Shown here piece by piece: positions 50,191 to 57,998 of a DNA stretch of 64,000 nt. A model generated the notes under the pieces. That model saw only the letters and a list, made by a program, of their open reading frames with translations, ran no database searches and was not told the origin of the DNA. Origin of the DNA: Novosphingobium sp. Chol11 (GTDB taxonomy: Bacteria; Pseudomonadota; Alphaproteobacteria; Sphingomonadales; Sphingomonadaceae). Every line of letters starts with the position of its first letter. The stretch's first letter is position 1. The position numbers and the translations under genes are program-made. The DNA lies in contig NZ_OBMU01000003.1 in assembly GCF_900218065.1 (NCBI RefSeq), positions 152,549 through 216,548 on the forward strand. Direction: 5' to 3'.

Positions 50191-52227
50191 TTACGCTGCC
50201 AGCCCGCGCGAGCGGAGCAGGGCGTCGACCTCCGGTGCGCGGCCCGCAAAGGCGCGGAAGTTGTCCGCGGCCGGGCGGCTGGCACCCGCCGCCAGGATTT
50301 CCCGGCGGAACGCGCTGGCCCCGCCACCTGGCAGATCAGCGTGCGAGAAAATCTCGAAAGCATCTGCCGACAACAGTTCAGCCCAGAGATAGGAATAATA
50401 GCCCGCCGCATATCCGCCCGCGAATATGTGGCTGAAAGCATGAGCGAAGCGGTTCCACTCAGGCGGACGGACGACCGCCACCGCCGCGCGCACCCGTTCC
50501 AGCGTCTCGATGACCCGCGCTCCCTGGGCGGGATGATAGTCGCGATGCAGCGTCAGGTCGAAGGTCGCGAACTCGATCTGGCGCAAGATTGCGAGCCCGG
50601 CCTGAAACTGACGCGCGGCCAGCAAACGATCGAACAGTGGTTCAGGCAGCGGCTCGCCTGTGTCCACATGTCCGGACAGACCGATCAGCGTGTCCTTTTC
50701 CCACGCGAAATTCTCCATGAACTGGCTGGGCAACTCGACCGCGTCCCATTCGACGCCGGAAATGCCACCGACCGAAGGCAGATCGACCTCCGTCAGCAAA
50801 TGATGCAGCACATGACCGAACTCGTGGAACAGCGTCACCACGTCATTATGGGTGACAAGCGAGGGACGATCCCCCGCAGGCGGCGCGAAATTGGTGGTCA
50901 GATAGGCGATCGGCCGGTGGAAAGCGTCCGCGTCCCGGAACCGCGCCCGGCACACATCCATCCAGGCGCCGCCCCGCTTGCCCGCCCGCGCGAACAGATC
51001 GAGATACACGCCCGCGACGACCTCGCCGCTCGCATCCTGCACATCATAGAACAGGACATCGGGATGCCAGGTCGAAACACCGCTCCGCTCTACCAGACGT
51101 ACATCGAAAAGCCGCTCGATCAGCTTCTGCGTCCCCGCCAGCACGCGCGGCAGCGGGAAATAGGCCTTCAGCGCTTCCTGATCGACGCCGTGCAAGGTCC
51201 GCCGCATGGCTTCTGCCACATAGGACAGGTCCCAGGGATAGAGTTCGGTCAGGCCGAAATGTTCAGCGGCAAAAGCACGCGCCTCTTCCAGCTCCTTCTC
51301 GCCCACCGGGCGGGCGCGCCTGGCAAGGTCGTCAAGAAAGGCCAGCGCTTCATCCGCATCCGCCGCCATCTTGGTTTCCAGCGAATGCGCGGCAGAATCG
51401 TTGAAGCCCAATATCTGCGCGGCTTCATGCCGCAGCGCCATGATCTGTTCGATCCGATCGCTATTATCATGGCTGCGGTCGTCCGACTGATCAGACGCGC
51501 GCGTATTATGGGCGCGATAGACACGTTCCCGCAGCGCGCGATCATCGGCATGCAGCAGGATCGCCAGCACGCTCGGCTGGCGGAGGGTAATCAGCCAGCC
51601 GGGCAGGCCCTTTTCCTGCGCATAGGCGGCCAGTATCGCCTTGTCGCTTTCCGGCACGCCGGCGAGTGCCGCTTCGTCAGTGACATGCTCGCTCCATGCT
51701 TCCGTCGCGTCGAGCACGGCGTTGCCGAAGCGGGTGCTAAGGTCGCTCAGCGCCACGCCGATGTCGAGGAAGCGTTGCCGGGCTTCGCCTTCCAGCGCCA
51801 CGCCAGCCAGGCGGAAGGCCCGCAGCGCCAGATCGACGGCACGCTTCTGCGCAGGCGGCAGGCCGGCAAAGTCCGGCCGTGCAGCCACGCGCGCGACGGC
51901 ATCATGATGCGCGCGGTTCTGCCCCGCTTCCATCAGGTAACTGGTCATCAGCGCCTGCGCCGACGCATGGGCCTCCCGCAACTCGGGGGTGTCCGCAACC
52001 CCTGCGAGGTGGCCGACGGGCGACCATGTCCGCGACAGCAGGAAGTCGGCCCGCTCCGCCGCCAGAATGACGCTGCCGAAATCGTCCGCCTGCTCTTCGG
52101 TGATCTGCGCGATCGCAGCGCGATGCTGCTCTATCGCTTCTTCGATCGCGGGAACCACATGGGCCGCCTTGATGGCGGCGAAGTCGGGCAGGTCGGTGTC
52201 GGCAAGGAGGGGATTGGGGGAGGTCAT
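50191..52227 (-). CDS. M3 family oligopeptidase
   Basis: A 678-residue zinc peptidase. The HExxH motif is in VVTLFHEFGHVLHHLL near residue 468, and the third ligand region EWDAVELPSQFMENFAWEKD lies about 25 residues later. LPDFAAIKAAHVVPAIEEAI is the start typical of oligopeptidase A / dipeptidyl carboxypeptidase (PrlC/Dcp). No signal peptide is seen, so it is cytoplasmic and degrades short peptides, including cleaved signal peptides. Length matches the family (about 680). trxC follows it on the same strand. Confidence 0.92.
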   Translation of the reverse strand: MTSPNPLLADTDLPDFAAIKAAHVVPAIEEAIEQHRAAIAQITEEQADDFGSVILAAERADFLLSRTWSPVGHLAGVADTPELREAHASAQALMTSYLMEAGQNRAHHDAVARVAARPDFAGLPPAQKRAVDLALRAFRLAGVALEGEARQRFLDIGVALSDLSTRFGNAVLDATEAWSEHVTDEAALAGVPESDKAILAAYAQEKGLPGWLITLRQPSVLAILLHADDRALRERVYRAHNTRASDQSDDRSHDNSDRIEQIMALRHEAAQILGFNDSAAHSLETKMAADADEALAFLDDLARRARPVGEKELEEARAFAAEHFGLTELYPWDLSYVAEAMRRTLHGVDQEALKAYFPLPRVLAGTQKLIERLFDVRLVERSGVSTWHPDVLFYDVQDASGEVVAGVYLDLFARAGKRGGAWMDVCRARFRDADAFHRPIAYLTTNFAPPAGDRPSLVTHNDVVTLFHEFGHVLHHLLTEVDLPSVGGISGVEWDAVELPSQFMENFAWEKDTLIGLSGHVDTGEPLPEPLFDRLLAARQFQAGLAILRQIEFATFDLTLHRDYHPAQGARVIETLERVRAAVAVVRPPEWNRFAHAFSHIFAGGYAAGYYSYLWAELLSADAFEIFSHADLPGGGASAFRREILAAGASRPAADNFRAFAGRAPEVDALLRSRGLAA

Positions 52228-52321
52228 GGCTACTCTTGGCTGGGGTGTCCCGAAGGACTGAAGAGTTGCCTAATTGGGCGATCCCCCTCCGCTGTTCAAG
52301 CTCCCATCCTGCCCAAGAAGC

Positions 52322-53668
52322 TTAGCGCTCCGTGATTCCGTTGATCGCCAGCACTGACAGGGCAAGAGCCATGGTCCCGCTGCGGATCGCGGGCGCGGCG
52401 GCTGGTGCATAAAGCGGTGAATGGTTGGTCGGCGGCGCGACACCCTTCGCCTTGTAGTCCGCCAGCTTTTCGGGCGTGTCGCCACCGATCATCAGATAGG
52501 CCGACGGAATACCGGCGGCTCCGAACTCCGAAAAATCCTCGCTTCCGGAAAAGCCGGGTGCACTCGCGGGAATGGAGACCACGCCCTGCCCGAATGCGGA
52601 TTTGAGCGCGGGCGTAATCCGGGCGACCAGCGCCGGATCATTGAGCGTGGCGGCCGCGCCATTCAGGCGCGTGATCGTCGGTTCGGGCGCGCCCGCCATC
52701 ATCGAGGCGGCCTGAGCGGTCTTCTCCACGCCGTTCAACAGCAGCTTGCGCACCTCAGGCGTGAAGGACCGCAGGCTAAGCTTCAGACGCGCTTCATCAG
52801 GGATGATGTTGCCGACCGTGCCGGATTGAAAGGCGCCGACCGTGATCACGCCGAAGGTAGCTGCATCCTTCTGGCGGCTGACCACGCTTTGCACGTCGGA
52901 CACGAAATGCGCGCCCATGACGATTGGGTCGATCGACGAACTTGGCGCCGAACCATGCGCGCCCTTGCCATGGAAAACGACCTCCAGCGCGTCGGACGCC
53001 GACAGGATCACGCCCTCCTTCATCACCACCGTGCCCAGTGGCATAGCCCCGGCGATGTGGGCGGCGAGCGCATAGTCGGGCTTGGGGAAACGGGTGAACA
53101 ATCCATCCTTCACCATGGCACTCGCCCCGCCCAGCACTTCCTCGGCCGGTTGCGCGACGAAGACCAGCGTGCCCTTCCATTGCTCCTTCAATGACAGCAG
53201 CGTCTGCGCCGTTCCCACCCACCAGGCCATATGCGCGTCATGGCCGCAGCTATGGGCGACGAAGGTCGGCTTGCCATCCAGCACGGCCTGCGCCTTGCTG
53301 GCGTAGGGAAGTCCTGTCTTCTCCTCCATGGGCAGCGCGTCCATGTCGGTGCGCACCAGCGTGACGGGCCCCGGGCCATTGCGGTACACCGCGACGACCC
53401 CGGTCGTGCCGACCTTTTCAGTGACCTCGAAGCCCAGCGCGCGCATCTTTGCCGCGAGCAGCTTAGCCGTCCGCTGTTCCTGGAAGCCGAGTTCGGGATG
53501 CTGGTGAAGATCCTTGTAGAGCGTTTCCAGCGCGGCGATATTTTTGTCCAGAACCGCATCGATCGCCGCCTTGCCCGGAGTGGGCGCAGTCTGCGCCAGC
53601 ACAGCCGGCGCCAGGAGCAACGATAGTGACGAGATGGTTAGGCTCTTCAACATGCTGACGCGTTTCAA
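52322..53668 (-). CDS. M20 family amidohydrolase, exported
   Basis: A 448-residue peptidase/amidohydrolase. I chose TTG 53668 since AGGAG lies seven bases upstream; GTG 53674 and ATG 53653 are in frame. The signal peptide MLKSLTISSLSLLLAPAVLA, then QTAPT, points to the periplasm. TLVRTDMDALPMEEKTGLPY, VAHSCGHDAHMAWWVG and FVAQPAEEVLGGA carry the metal and catalytic residues of the AbgB/HipO-type M20D group, and AHGSAPSSSIDPI is the dimerisation-domain signature. It hydrolyses N-acyl amino acids or related amides in known relatives. It stands alone between the peptidase and the SDR gene. Confidence 0.9.
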   Translation of the reverse strand: MKRVSMLKSLTISSLSLLLAPAVLAQTAPTPGKAAIDAVLDKNIAALETLYKDLHQHPELGFQEQRTAKLLAAKMRALGFEVTEKVGTTGVVAVYRNGPGPVTLVRTDMDALPMEEKTGLPYASKAQAVLDGKPTFVAHSCGHDAHMAWWVGTAQTLLSLKEQWKGTLVFVAQPAEEVLGGASAMVKDGLFTRFPKPDYALAAHIAGAMPLGTVVMKEGVILSASDALEVVFHGKGAHGSAPSSSIDPIVMGAHFVSDVQSVVSRQKDAATFGVITVGAFQSGTVGNIIPDEARLKLSLRSFTPEVRKLLLNGVEKTAQAASMMAGAPEPTITRLNGAAATLNDPALVARITPALKSAFGQGVVSIPASAPGFSGSEDFSEFGAAGIPSAYLMIGGDTPEKLADYKAKGVAPPTNHSPLYAPAAAPAIRSGTMALALSVLAINGITER

Positions 53669-53731
53669 CCGCACTCTCCTGACAAGATAATCTGTTTTTG
53701 GGCCGAAGCCGGGCAGGATTTTCAGCCGGAC

Positions 53732-54532
53732 TTACTGTTCAGGGCCAAGATCGGGCGCCCAGGCGACCCCGTTGATATGAGCCCCACCGTCCACGAAAAG
53801 GGTGTTGCCCGTGACATAGCGCGCATCCTCGCTCGCCAGGAACAGGGCGACGCCACCGATATCCTTTTCCGGATCGCCCATGCGCCCCATCGGGTTGGCG
53901 GCGGCGGCCTGCGAAGCCTGCTCCGGCTGAAGCTCTGCAAAATGACGGAAACTGGCGGAAGCGGCGGCCGGGCAGATGATGTTCGCGCAAATCCCATGTC
54001 GAGCCCATTCGCGCGCAGCCGAGCGCGTATAAGCGCGAAGCGCTTCCTTCCCGACATTATATTCCGCAGTGCCGATATGGGCGTTGACGCCGTTCAGCGA
54101 TCCGATGTTGATCACCCTGCCCCAACCCCGCTGGCGCATATGCGGGAATGCCGCCTCCATCGACCATTTGACGGCATACAGGTTGAATTCCAGGCTCTCC
54201 GCGAAGATGTCGTCGCTCTTCGTTTCGATGCGGGTCATGTTTTCGCCGCGATAGGCATTGTTGACCAATATATCGATGGAGCCGAACTCCTCGACACAGG
54301 CCTCTACGACACCAACGATCATCTCGCGGTTCCTGACATCGCACCGCCGGAAAGCTGCCCGCGCGCCCATGTCCCGGAGGCTCGCGGCTACCGCCTCCCC
54401 CTTCTCGACATTGATGTCGACTACCAGCACGGCAGCGCCTGCAGCGGCGAAGCGGCGGGCAATGCCTTCGCCGATGCCGTCACCTGAACCAGTGATGACG
54501 GCCGCACGGCCAGCCAGTAGGGCATCAGTCAT
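53732..54532 (-). CDS. SDR family oxidoreductase
   Basis: A 266-residue classical SDR from ATG 54532, with AGGGAGAG ahead; the open frame runs 48 codons further upstream, which is shared promoter DNA. AAVITGSGDGIGEGIARRFA, ILVNNAYRGENMTR, RVINIGSLNGVNAHIGTAEY and NVGKEALRAYTRSAA carry the NAD site, NNA, Ser and Tyr-x3-Lys; the ending is YVTGNTLFVDGGAHINGVAW. It is divergent from another SDR gene at 54645, the two sharing 112 bases with a GGGCTG-GCA-CAGCCC inverted repeat. They probably act on the same compound; substrate unknown. Confidence 0.87.
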   Translation of the reverse strand: MTDALLAGRAAVITGSGDGIGEGIARRFAAAGAAVLVVDINVEKGEAVAASLRDMGARAAFRRCDVRNREMIVGVVEACVEEFGSIDILVNNAYRGENMTRIETKSDDIFAESLEFNLYAVKWSMEAAFPHMRQRGWGRVINIGSLNGVNAHIGTAEYNVGKEALRAYTRSAAREWARHGICANIICPAAASASFRHFAELQPEQASQAAAANPMGRMGDPEKDIGGVALFLASEDARYVTGNTLFVDGGAHINGVAWAPDLGPEQ

Positions 54533-54644
54533 ATTTCTCTCCCTGATACGGCGCGATGCAGCCGTCATTAAAGCAACGCCTATTGTATTAACATGGTCGG
54601 GCTGGCACAGCCCATGCAAGCAAAAAAAGACGTTGAGGAAGAAG

Positions 54645-55454
54645 ATGCAGAAGACCGCATTGGTGACAGGCGCCACCCGTGGGATCGGCCGCGTGATTGC
54701 CCTGGCTCTTGCCCGCGCAGGATTTGAGGTTGTCGTGACCGGCCGTACGCTGACTGCCGGAACCGGCCATCATGACGCAATGGGCGGCGTCCCGATCCCA
54801 GGCAGCATCGAGGAAACGGTCGCCGAGATCGAAGCAGCGGACGGGGCCGCCTATGGCGTACGGCTCGACCTGGCCGATCGGGCGTCCATCGACGCCGCGG
54901 TGGAAACGGTGCTCCAGCGGTCCGGACGAATAGACCTGTTGGTCAACAACGGCATCTATCAGGGCCCTTCCATCATGCAGAAGGTCCTGGATATCGACCT
55001 GGCCGATGCCGAGCGCGCCACCGCCGGCAATTTCATCAACCAATTTCATCTCAGCCGCCTTGTGCTGAAGGCGATGATCAAGCAGGGCGGCGGCCGCATG
55101 ATCTTCATGTCGACGCGCTCCTCTGTCGACCCGACCGAGACTGGCGGCGCGCTTTTCTATACCGGCCCAAAAGCGGCCTTCAACCACATCCCCGACTATA
55201 TCAATTTCGAACATCGCGCCGACGGCATCAGTGCATTCCTGATCGAGCCTGCCTTCACCATGACGGACACGTTGCGATCCGCATGGGCAGATGCCGAGGC
55301 GGAGGTGGGTCTTGGCACGAAGGCCCATGATCCGCAGGAAACGGCCGACACGGTGGTGTGGTTGGCGACCAACCCCGAAGCGGTGCGCTTCGCAGGGGCG
55401 CAACTGCATAATGCGCCCGACTTCTTTGAAGATCATCAGATCTCGCCCGATTGA
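54645..55454 (+). CDS. SDR family oxidoreductase
   Basis: A 269-residue SDR from ATG 54645 with GAGGA five bases upstream. ALVTGATRGIGRVIALALAR is the cofactor site, LLVNNGIYQGPSIMQKVLDI the central strand, MIFMSTRSSVDPTETGGALF the Ser region and YTGPKAAFNHIPDYINFEHR the Tyr-x3-Lys. The C-terminus lacks the usual DGG ending and reads FAGAQLHNAPDFFEDHQISP. It is divergent from the 53732-54532 SDR and stands alone downstream. Substrate unknown; the ending suggests a subgroup different from its neighbour. Confidence 0.87.
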   Translation: MQKTALVTGATRGIGRVIALALARAGFEVVVTGRTLTAGTGHHDAMGGVPIPGSIEETVAEIEAADGAAYGVRLDLADRASIDAAVETVLQRSGRIDLLVNNGIYQGPSIMQKVLDIDLADAERATAGNFINQFHLSRLVLKAMIKQGGGRMIFMSTRSSVDPTETGGALFYTGPKAAFNHIPDYINFEHRADGISAFLIEPAFTMTDTLRSAWADAEAEVGLGTKAHDPQETADTVVWLATNPEAVRFAGAQLHNAPDFFEDHQISPD

Positions 55455-55594
55455 TGCAGCACTGAGCGTGATCAGAAGCGCTTGAGCGCCAATCCTGAGA
55501 ATGCTTCCTTATACCGCATGCTAATTGTCACGTCATGAAAATCCCCTGGCCAACAGCATGGATTAACAATTTGCCGCAATAGCCCGGAGGAAGC

Positions 55595-55619
55595 GGAACT
55601 CCACATGATCCTTCCTGTT
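55595..55619 (+). promoter_or_regulatory. EcfG-type promoter of the envelope-stress operon
   Basis: GGAAC (55595-55599), 16 bases, then TGTT (55616-55619) followed by CAC, as at 30006-30030. The predicted start of transcription near 55626 lies about 25 bases before the gene. The long inverted repeat at 55605-55649 overlaps its spacer, -10 and start point. Confidence 0.6.
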
Positions 55620-55649
55620 CACTTGCTGGAGTTGGACAGGAAGGATCAT
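55605..55649. repeat. Perfect 14-bp inverted repeat over promoter and ribosome site
   Basis: ATGATCCTTCCTGT (55605-55618) is the exact reverse complement of ACAGGAAGGATCAT (55636-55649), with a 17-base loop. The right arm contains the ribosome site GGAAGGA of the gene starting at 55652, and the left arm overlaps the promoter spacer and -10. It may be an operator, or, in a longer transcript, a hairpin hiding the ribosome site. Confidence 0.7.
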
Positions 55650-55651
55650 AT

Positions 55652-56116
55652 ATGCAGCAGCCCCCCGAAACATCGGGCGATCTGCGCGAAGAATTGCGCG
55701 GGGACGCCCAAAAACTCACCAGCACCGCCGCTGAGCGCCTGCAAAGCGAGGCGGATGCCCGCAAGGGTCCTGCGGTAGAACAGGCCCGCTCGGTAGCCTC
55801 GGCCCTGAACAAGGCCGCCGAAGACCTGGGTAGCGGGCAAAGTCCCGGCTGGCTCAAATCGCTGTTCGAACAAGGCGCACAGCAGATCCAGCGCCTTGCC
55901 GATACAGTGGAACAAAAGGATTCCCGCCAATTGATGAGCGATCTTCGTCAGGTCGCGCGCGATAATCCCACGACCTTCCTTGCAGCCTGCGCCGCTGCCG
56001 GGTTCGCCGCAAGCCGCGTGCTTCGGTCAGAACCCACCGTGCCAAGCAGTCAAAGCTTTTCAGCGCCACAGGGTGGTTGGTCCGAGCCTCCAAGTCCAAG
56101 CGTAGGGGCGATCTGA
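55652..56116 (+). CDS. Hypothetical envelope-stress protein (first gene of three)
   Basis: A 154-residue protein, first in a tight operon. The N-terminal half is charged and helical (DLREELRGDAQKLTSTAAER, VEQARSVASALNKAAEDLGS); the middle has QGAQQIQRLADTVEQKDSRQ and a weak hydrophobic segment PTTFLAACAAAGFAASRVLR near residue 110; the tail is Pro/Ser-rich. The pattern is that of nutrient-deprivation-induced proteins of alphaproteobacteria that accompany phage-holin-like and DUF3618 genes. GGAAGGA precedes the ATG inside an inverted repeat, and an EcfG-type promoter is just upstream. Its TGA overlaps the next ATG. Function unknown. Confidence 0.75.
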   Translation: MQQPPETSGDLREELRGDAQKLTSTAAERLQSEADARKGPAVEQARSVASALNKAAEDLGSGQSPGWLKSLFEQGAQQIQRLADTVEQKDSRQLMSDLRQVARDNPTTFLAACAAAGFAASRVLRSEPTVPSSQSFSAPQGGWSEPPSPSVGAI

Positions 56117-56571
56117 TGGCAGACACGATGAACAGAACGGCAGGCCCGCCGGTCGAGGGCGGTGCGCCATCGGGACGGGACGACAATATCGTCTCGCTTC
56201 TTAGGGACTTGACCAGTCAGGGGTCTCATCTTGCCGAACAGCAACTCGCGCTGATCAAGGCCGAAGTGCGCGAGACCGGCAATGACATGAAGAAGGCGAT
56301 CGGTGCGATGGCAGGCGCGGCGGTCGTCGGCATTGCGGGCCTTGGCGTCCTGTTGATGGCCTTCGCTTATCTTCTTGCCGACGCGATCGACCATCTCGGC
56401 CTTGCGACCTTGATCGTAGGGGTCGTGACGCTGATCGTCGCCTACCTTCTTTACAGGGGCGGCGCGGCGAAGATGCGTGATGTCGATCTGGCCCCCGAAC
56501 GCACCCAGCACAGCCTTGAAAGAACGCCCGCGGCCCTTCGCGGAGACCTTCACCCGGAGCATAAAAGATGA
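56116..56571 (+). CDS. Phage-holin-like membrane protein (Holin-X/DUF1469 type)
   Basis: A 151-residue inner-membrane protein. A cytoplasmic helical start (NIVSLLRDLTSQGSHLAEQQ, LALIKAEVRETGNDMKKAIG) precedes two membrane segments, AGAAVVGIAGLGVLLMAFAY and TLIVGVVTLIVAYLLYRGGA. This matches the Actinobacterial holin-X / DUF1469 family, which despite the name is common in bacterial stress operons and not a lysis protein. TGATG couples it to the first gene, and ATGA to the DUF3618 gene. It probably works with both in the envelope. Confidence 0.85.
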   Translation: MADTMNRTAGPPVEGGAPSGRDDNIVSLLRDLTSQGSHLAEQQLALIKAEVRETGNDMKKAIGAMAGAAVVGIAGLGVLLMAFAYLLADAIDHLGLATLIVGVVTLIVAYLLYRGGAAKMRDVDLAPERTQHSLERTPAALRGDLHPEHKR

Positions 56572-57476
56572 CCGACACTCTCGAACGGGACCCCGATGCG
56601 ATCGAGCGCGACATCCGCCGCACGCAGGAGGATATGAGCCGGACGATCGACAAGATCGGCGATCAGCTTACTCCCCGCAAGATTTTCGACGCTTTGCTGG
56701 ACAAGGCGGACGAAAATAATGTCGATGCCCGCATGCTGCTCGACGGCGCGCGCCGCAATCCCATTGCCTTGGGATTGATTGCGGCAGGCACGATCTGGCT
56801 GATCAGCGACAAGGACTCCAAATTCCCCAGCCTTCCCTCCCGGAGTGGGGGGCGTGAGCAGCAGCCCCACGACCTTGACGTGCATCACCGCGATTATGTC
56901 AGCCACATGTCGGCGGTCGAGATGCGGGAGGGCGAAGATTTCGCCGCCTATCAGCGCCGCCGCGATCAGGCGCGCGCCAATTACCTGATGCTGGAACGGC
57001 GTGCCGATGAAGATGACAGCAGCTTCCGCCAACGGCTGGACGAACTGACCGACCGGTTCAGGGAGAAGCGCCATGCCTGGGCGGAAAGCTCCAGCAGAGC
57101 TGGGCAGGCAACGGCGCGCGGTGCGAGCCAGGCGGCAAGCAGAGCGCAGGATCTGTACGAAAGCAATCCGCTGGTCGGCGGCCTGATCGCTGCGGCTGTC
57201 GGCGCTGCTCTTGGTTCAGCCCTGCCGATCAGCCGGGTCGAGCAGGAAAAGCTCGGCTCCCTGGGCGAAAAGGCGCGCACAATGGCAAGCGAGCAAAAGC
57301 AAGGCCTGACCGACACATTGCGTGAAAAGAAGGACGATCTGGTCGGCCGCGTCGACGACAAGCTGCAACAGGGCGACAACACGGGAAGCCAGCCCGGCAA
57401 CCAATCGACGGGAGACGCCTTCCACGCCCAACATGATCAGGGAAGCGCCCGGGATTTCGGAGCGCCCAAGATCTGA
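56568..57476 (+). CDS. DUF3618 domain membrane-associated stress protein
   Basis: A 302-residue protein. The N-terminal DUF3618 segment reads DPDAIERDIRRTQEDMSRTI, then DKIGDQLTPRKIF. A short hydrophobic stretch (NPIALGLIAAGTIWLIS) is near residue 65 and another (NPLVGGLIAAAVGAALGSAL) near residue 205, with long charged helical regions between them. The C-terminus is glutamine/glycine/serine-rich. It overlaps the holin-like gene by four bases and ends the operon. DUF3618 is found with Holin-X genes in general-stress regulons of alphaproteobacteria; function unknown, probably tethering or membrane protection. Confidence 0.85.
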   Translation: MTDTLERDPDAIERDIRRTQEDMSRTIDKIGDQLTPRKIFDALLDKADENNVDARMLLDGARRNPIALGLIAAGTIWLISDKDSKFPSLPSRSGGREQQPHDLDVHHRDYVSHMSAVEMREGEDFAAYQRRRDQARANYLMLERRADEDDSSFRQRLDELTDRFREKRHAWAESSSRAGQATARGASQAASRAQDLYESNPLVGGLIAAAVGAALGSALPISRVEQEKLGSLGEKARTMASEQKQGLTDTLREKKDDLVGRVDDKLQQGDNTGSQPGNQSTGDAFHAQHDQGSARDFGAPKI

Positions 57477-57535
57477 CGACCGGCGGACATGGTTGGGAGT
57501 TGGCGGCGCGGGCTTCACCCATGCCGCCACTCGTA

Positions 57536-57928
57536 TTATTTGGCCAGAAGCTCGACGACCTCGATCAGATGACCTTCGGGATCGGTCACGAAGGCGACCT
57601 TTACGCCATGCGCTTCCTTGACCTCGATCGGCTGCACCACGCCGCCGCCAGCTTTCTCGACCCGTTCGACAAAGGATACGAGATCTGTGGTCTGGAAACC
57701 CAGAATGACCTCATCTTTCGCGGGAGCGTCACGGTCGAGGAACTTGAACAGCACGAAGGTCGCGCCGCCCTCACCCGTGGCATTGAACAGGATTTCATCG
57801 ATCTGCCGATCGCCGACCGCATCCTGCACGCGCGCCATTTCGACCAGGCCTGCGACTTCCTTGTAGAAGGTGCCCATGGCTTCGAGGTCCTGCACAACAA
57901 GCTTCGTGAAACCGAAATGTGACGTCAT
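57536..57928 (-). CDS. VOC superfamily protein (glyoxalase-like)
   Basis: A 130-residue single-domain vicinal-oxygen-chelate protein. FTKLVVQDLEAMGTFYKEVA is the first metal-binding module and VKVAFVTDPEGHLIEVVELL the last, with His and Glu in the usual positions. ILGFQTTDLVSFVERVEKAG lies between. It may be a lyase, dioxygenase or resistance-type protein; the closest general look is to lactoylglutathione-lyase-like members. It stands alone, upstream of a shared terminator with the TonB receptor gene. Confidence 0.85.
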   Translation of the reverse strand: MTSHFGFTKLVVQDLEAMGTFYKEVAGLVEMARVQDAVGDRQIDEILFNATGEGGATFVLFKFLDRDAPAKDEVILGFQTTDLVSFVERVEKAGGGVVQPIEVKEAHGVKVAFVTDPEGHLIEVVELLAK

Positions 57929-57959
57929 TCATCCTACCCTTGGTCATGCTTATGAAGAA

Positions 57960-57987
57960 GGGGCCGGTTGGTGATCCAACCGGCCCC
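57960..57987. terminator. Strong terminator between VOC gene and TonB receptor
   Basis: GGGGCCGGTTGG (57960-57971) pairs perfectly with CCAACCGGCCCC (57976-57987) around a TGAT loop. It lies 12 bases beyond the receptor stop on the minus strand and 32 bases upstream of the VOC start. Confidence 0.8.
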
Positions 57988-57998
57988 TGCCTTTATCT

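Noticed and set aside
50341..52335. 664-codon plus-strand frame over the M3 peptidase gene
   Set aside because: The opposite strand encodes a complete M3 peptidase with HEFGH; the plus frame has arginine/glutamine-rich, low-structure sequence and no ribosome site.
55605..55649. Classical RNA thermometer
   Set aside because: The stem is perfect and GC-rich enough to be too stable for simple melting, and a transcript from the predicted promoter would not contain the left arm.
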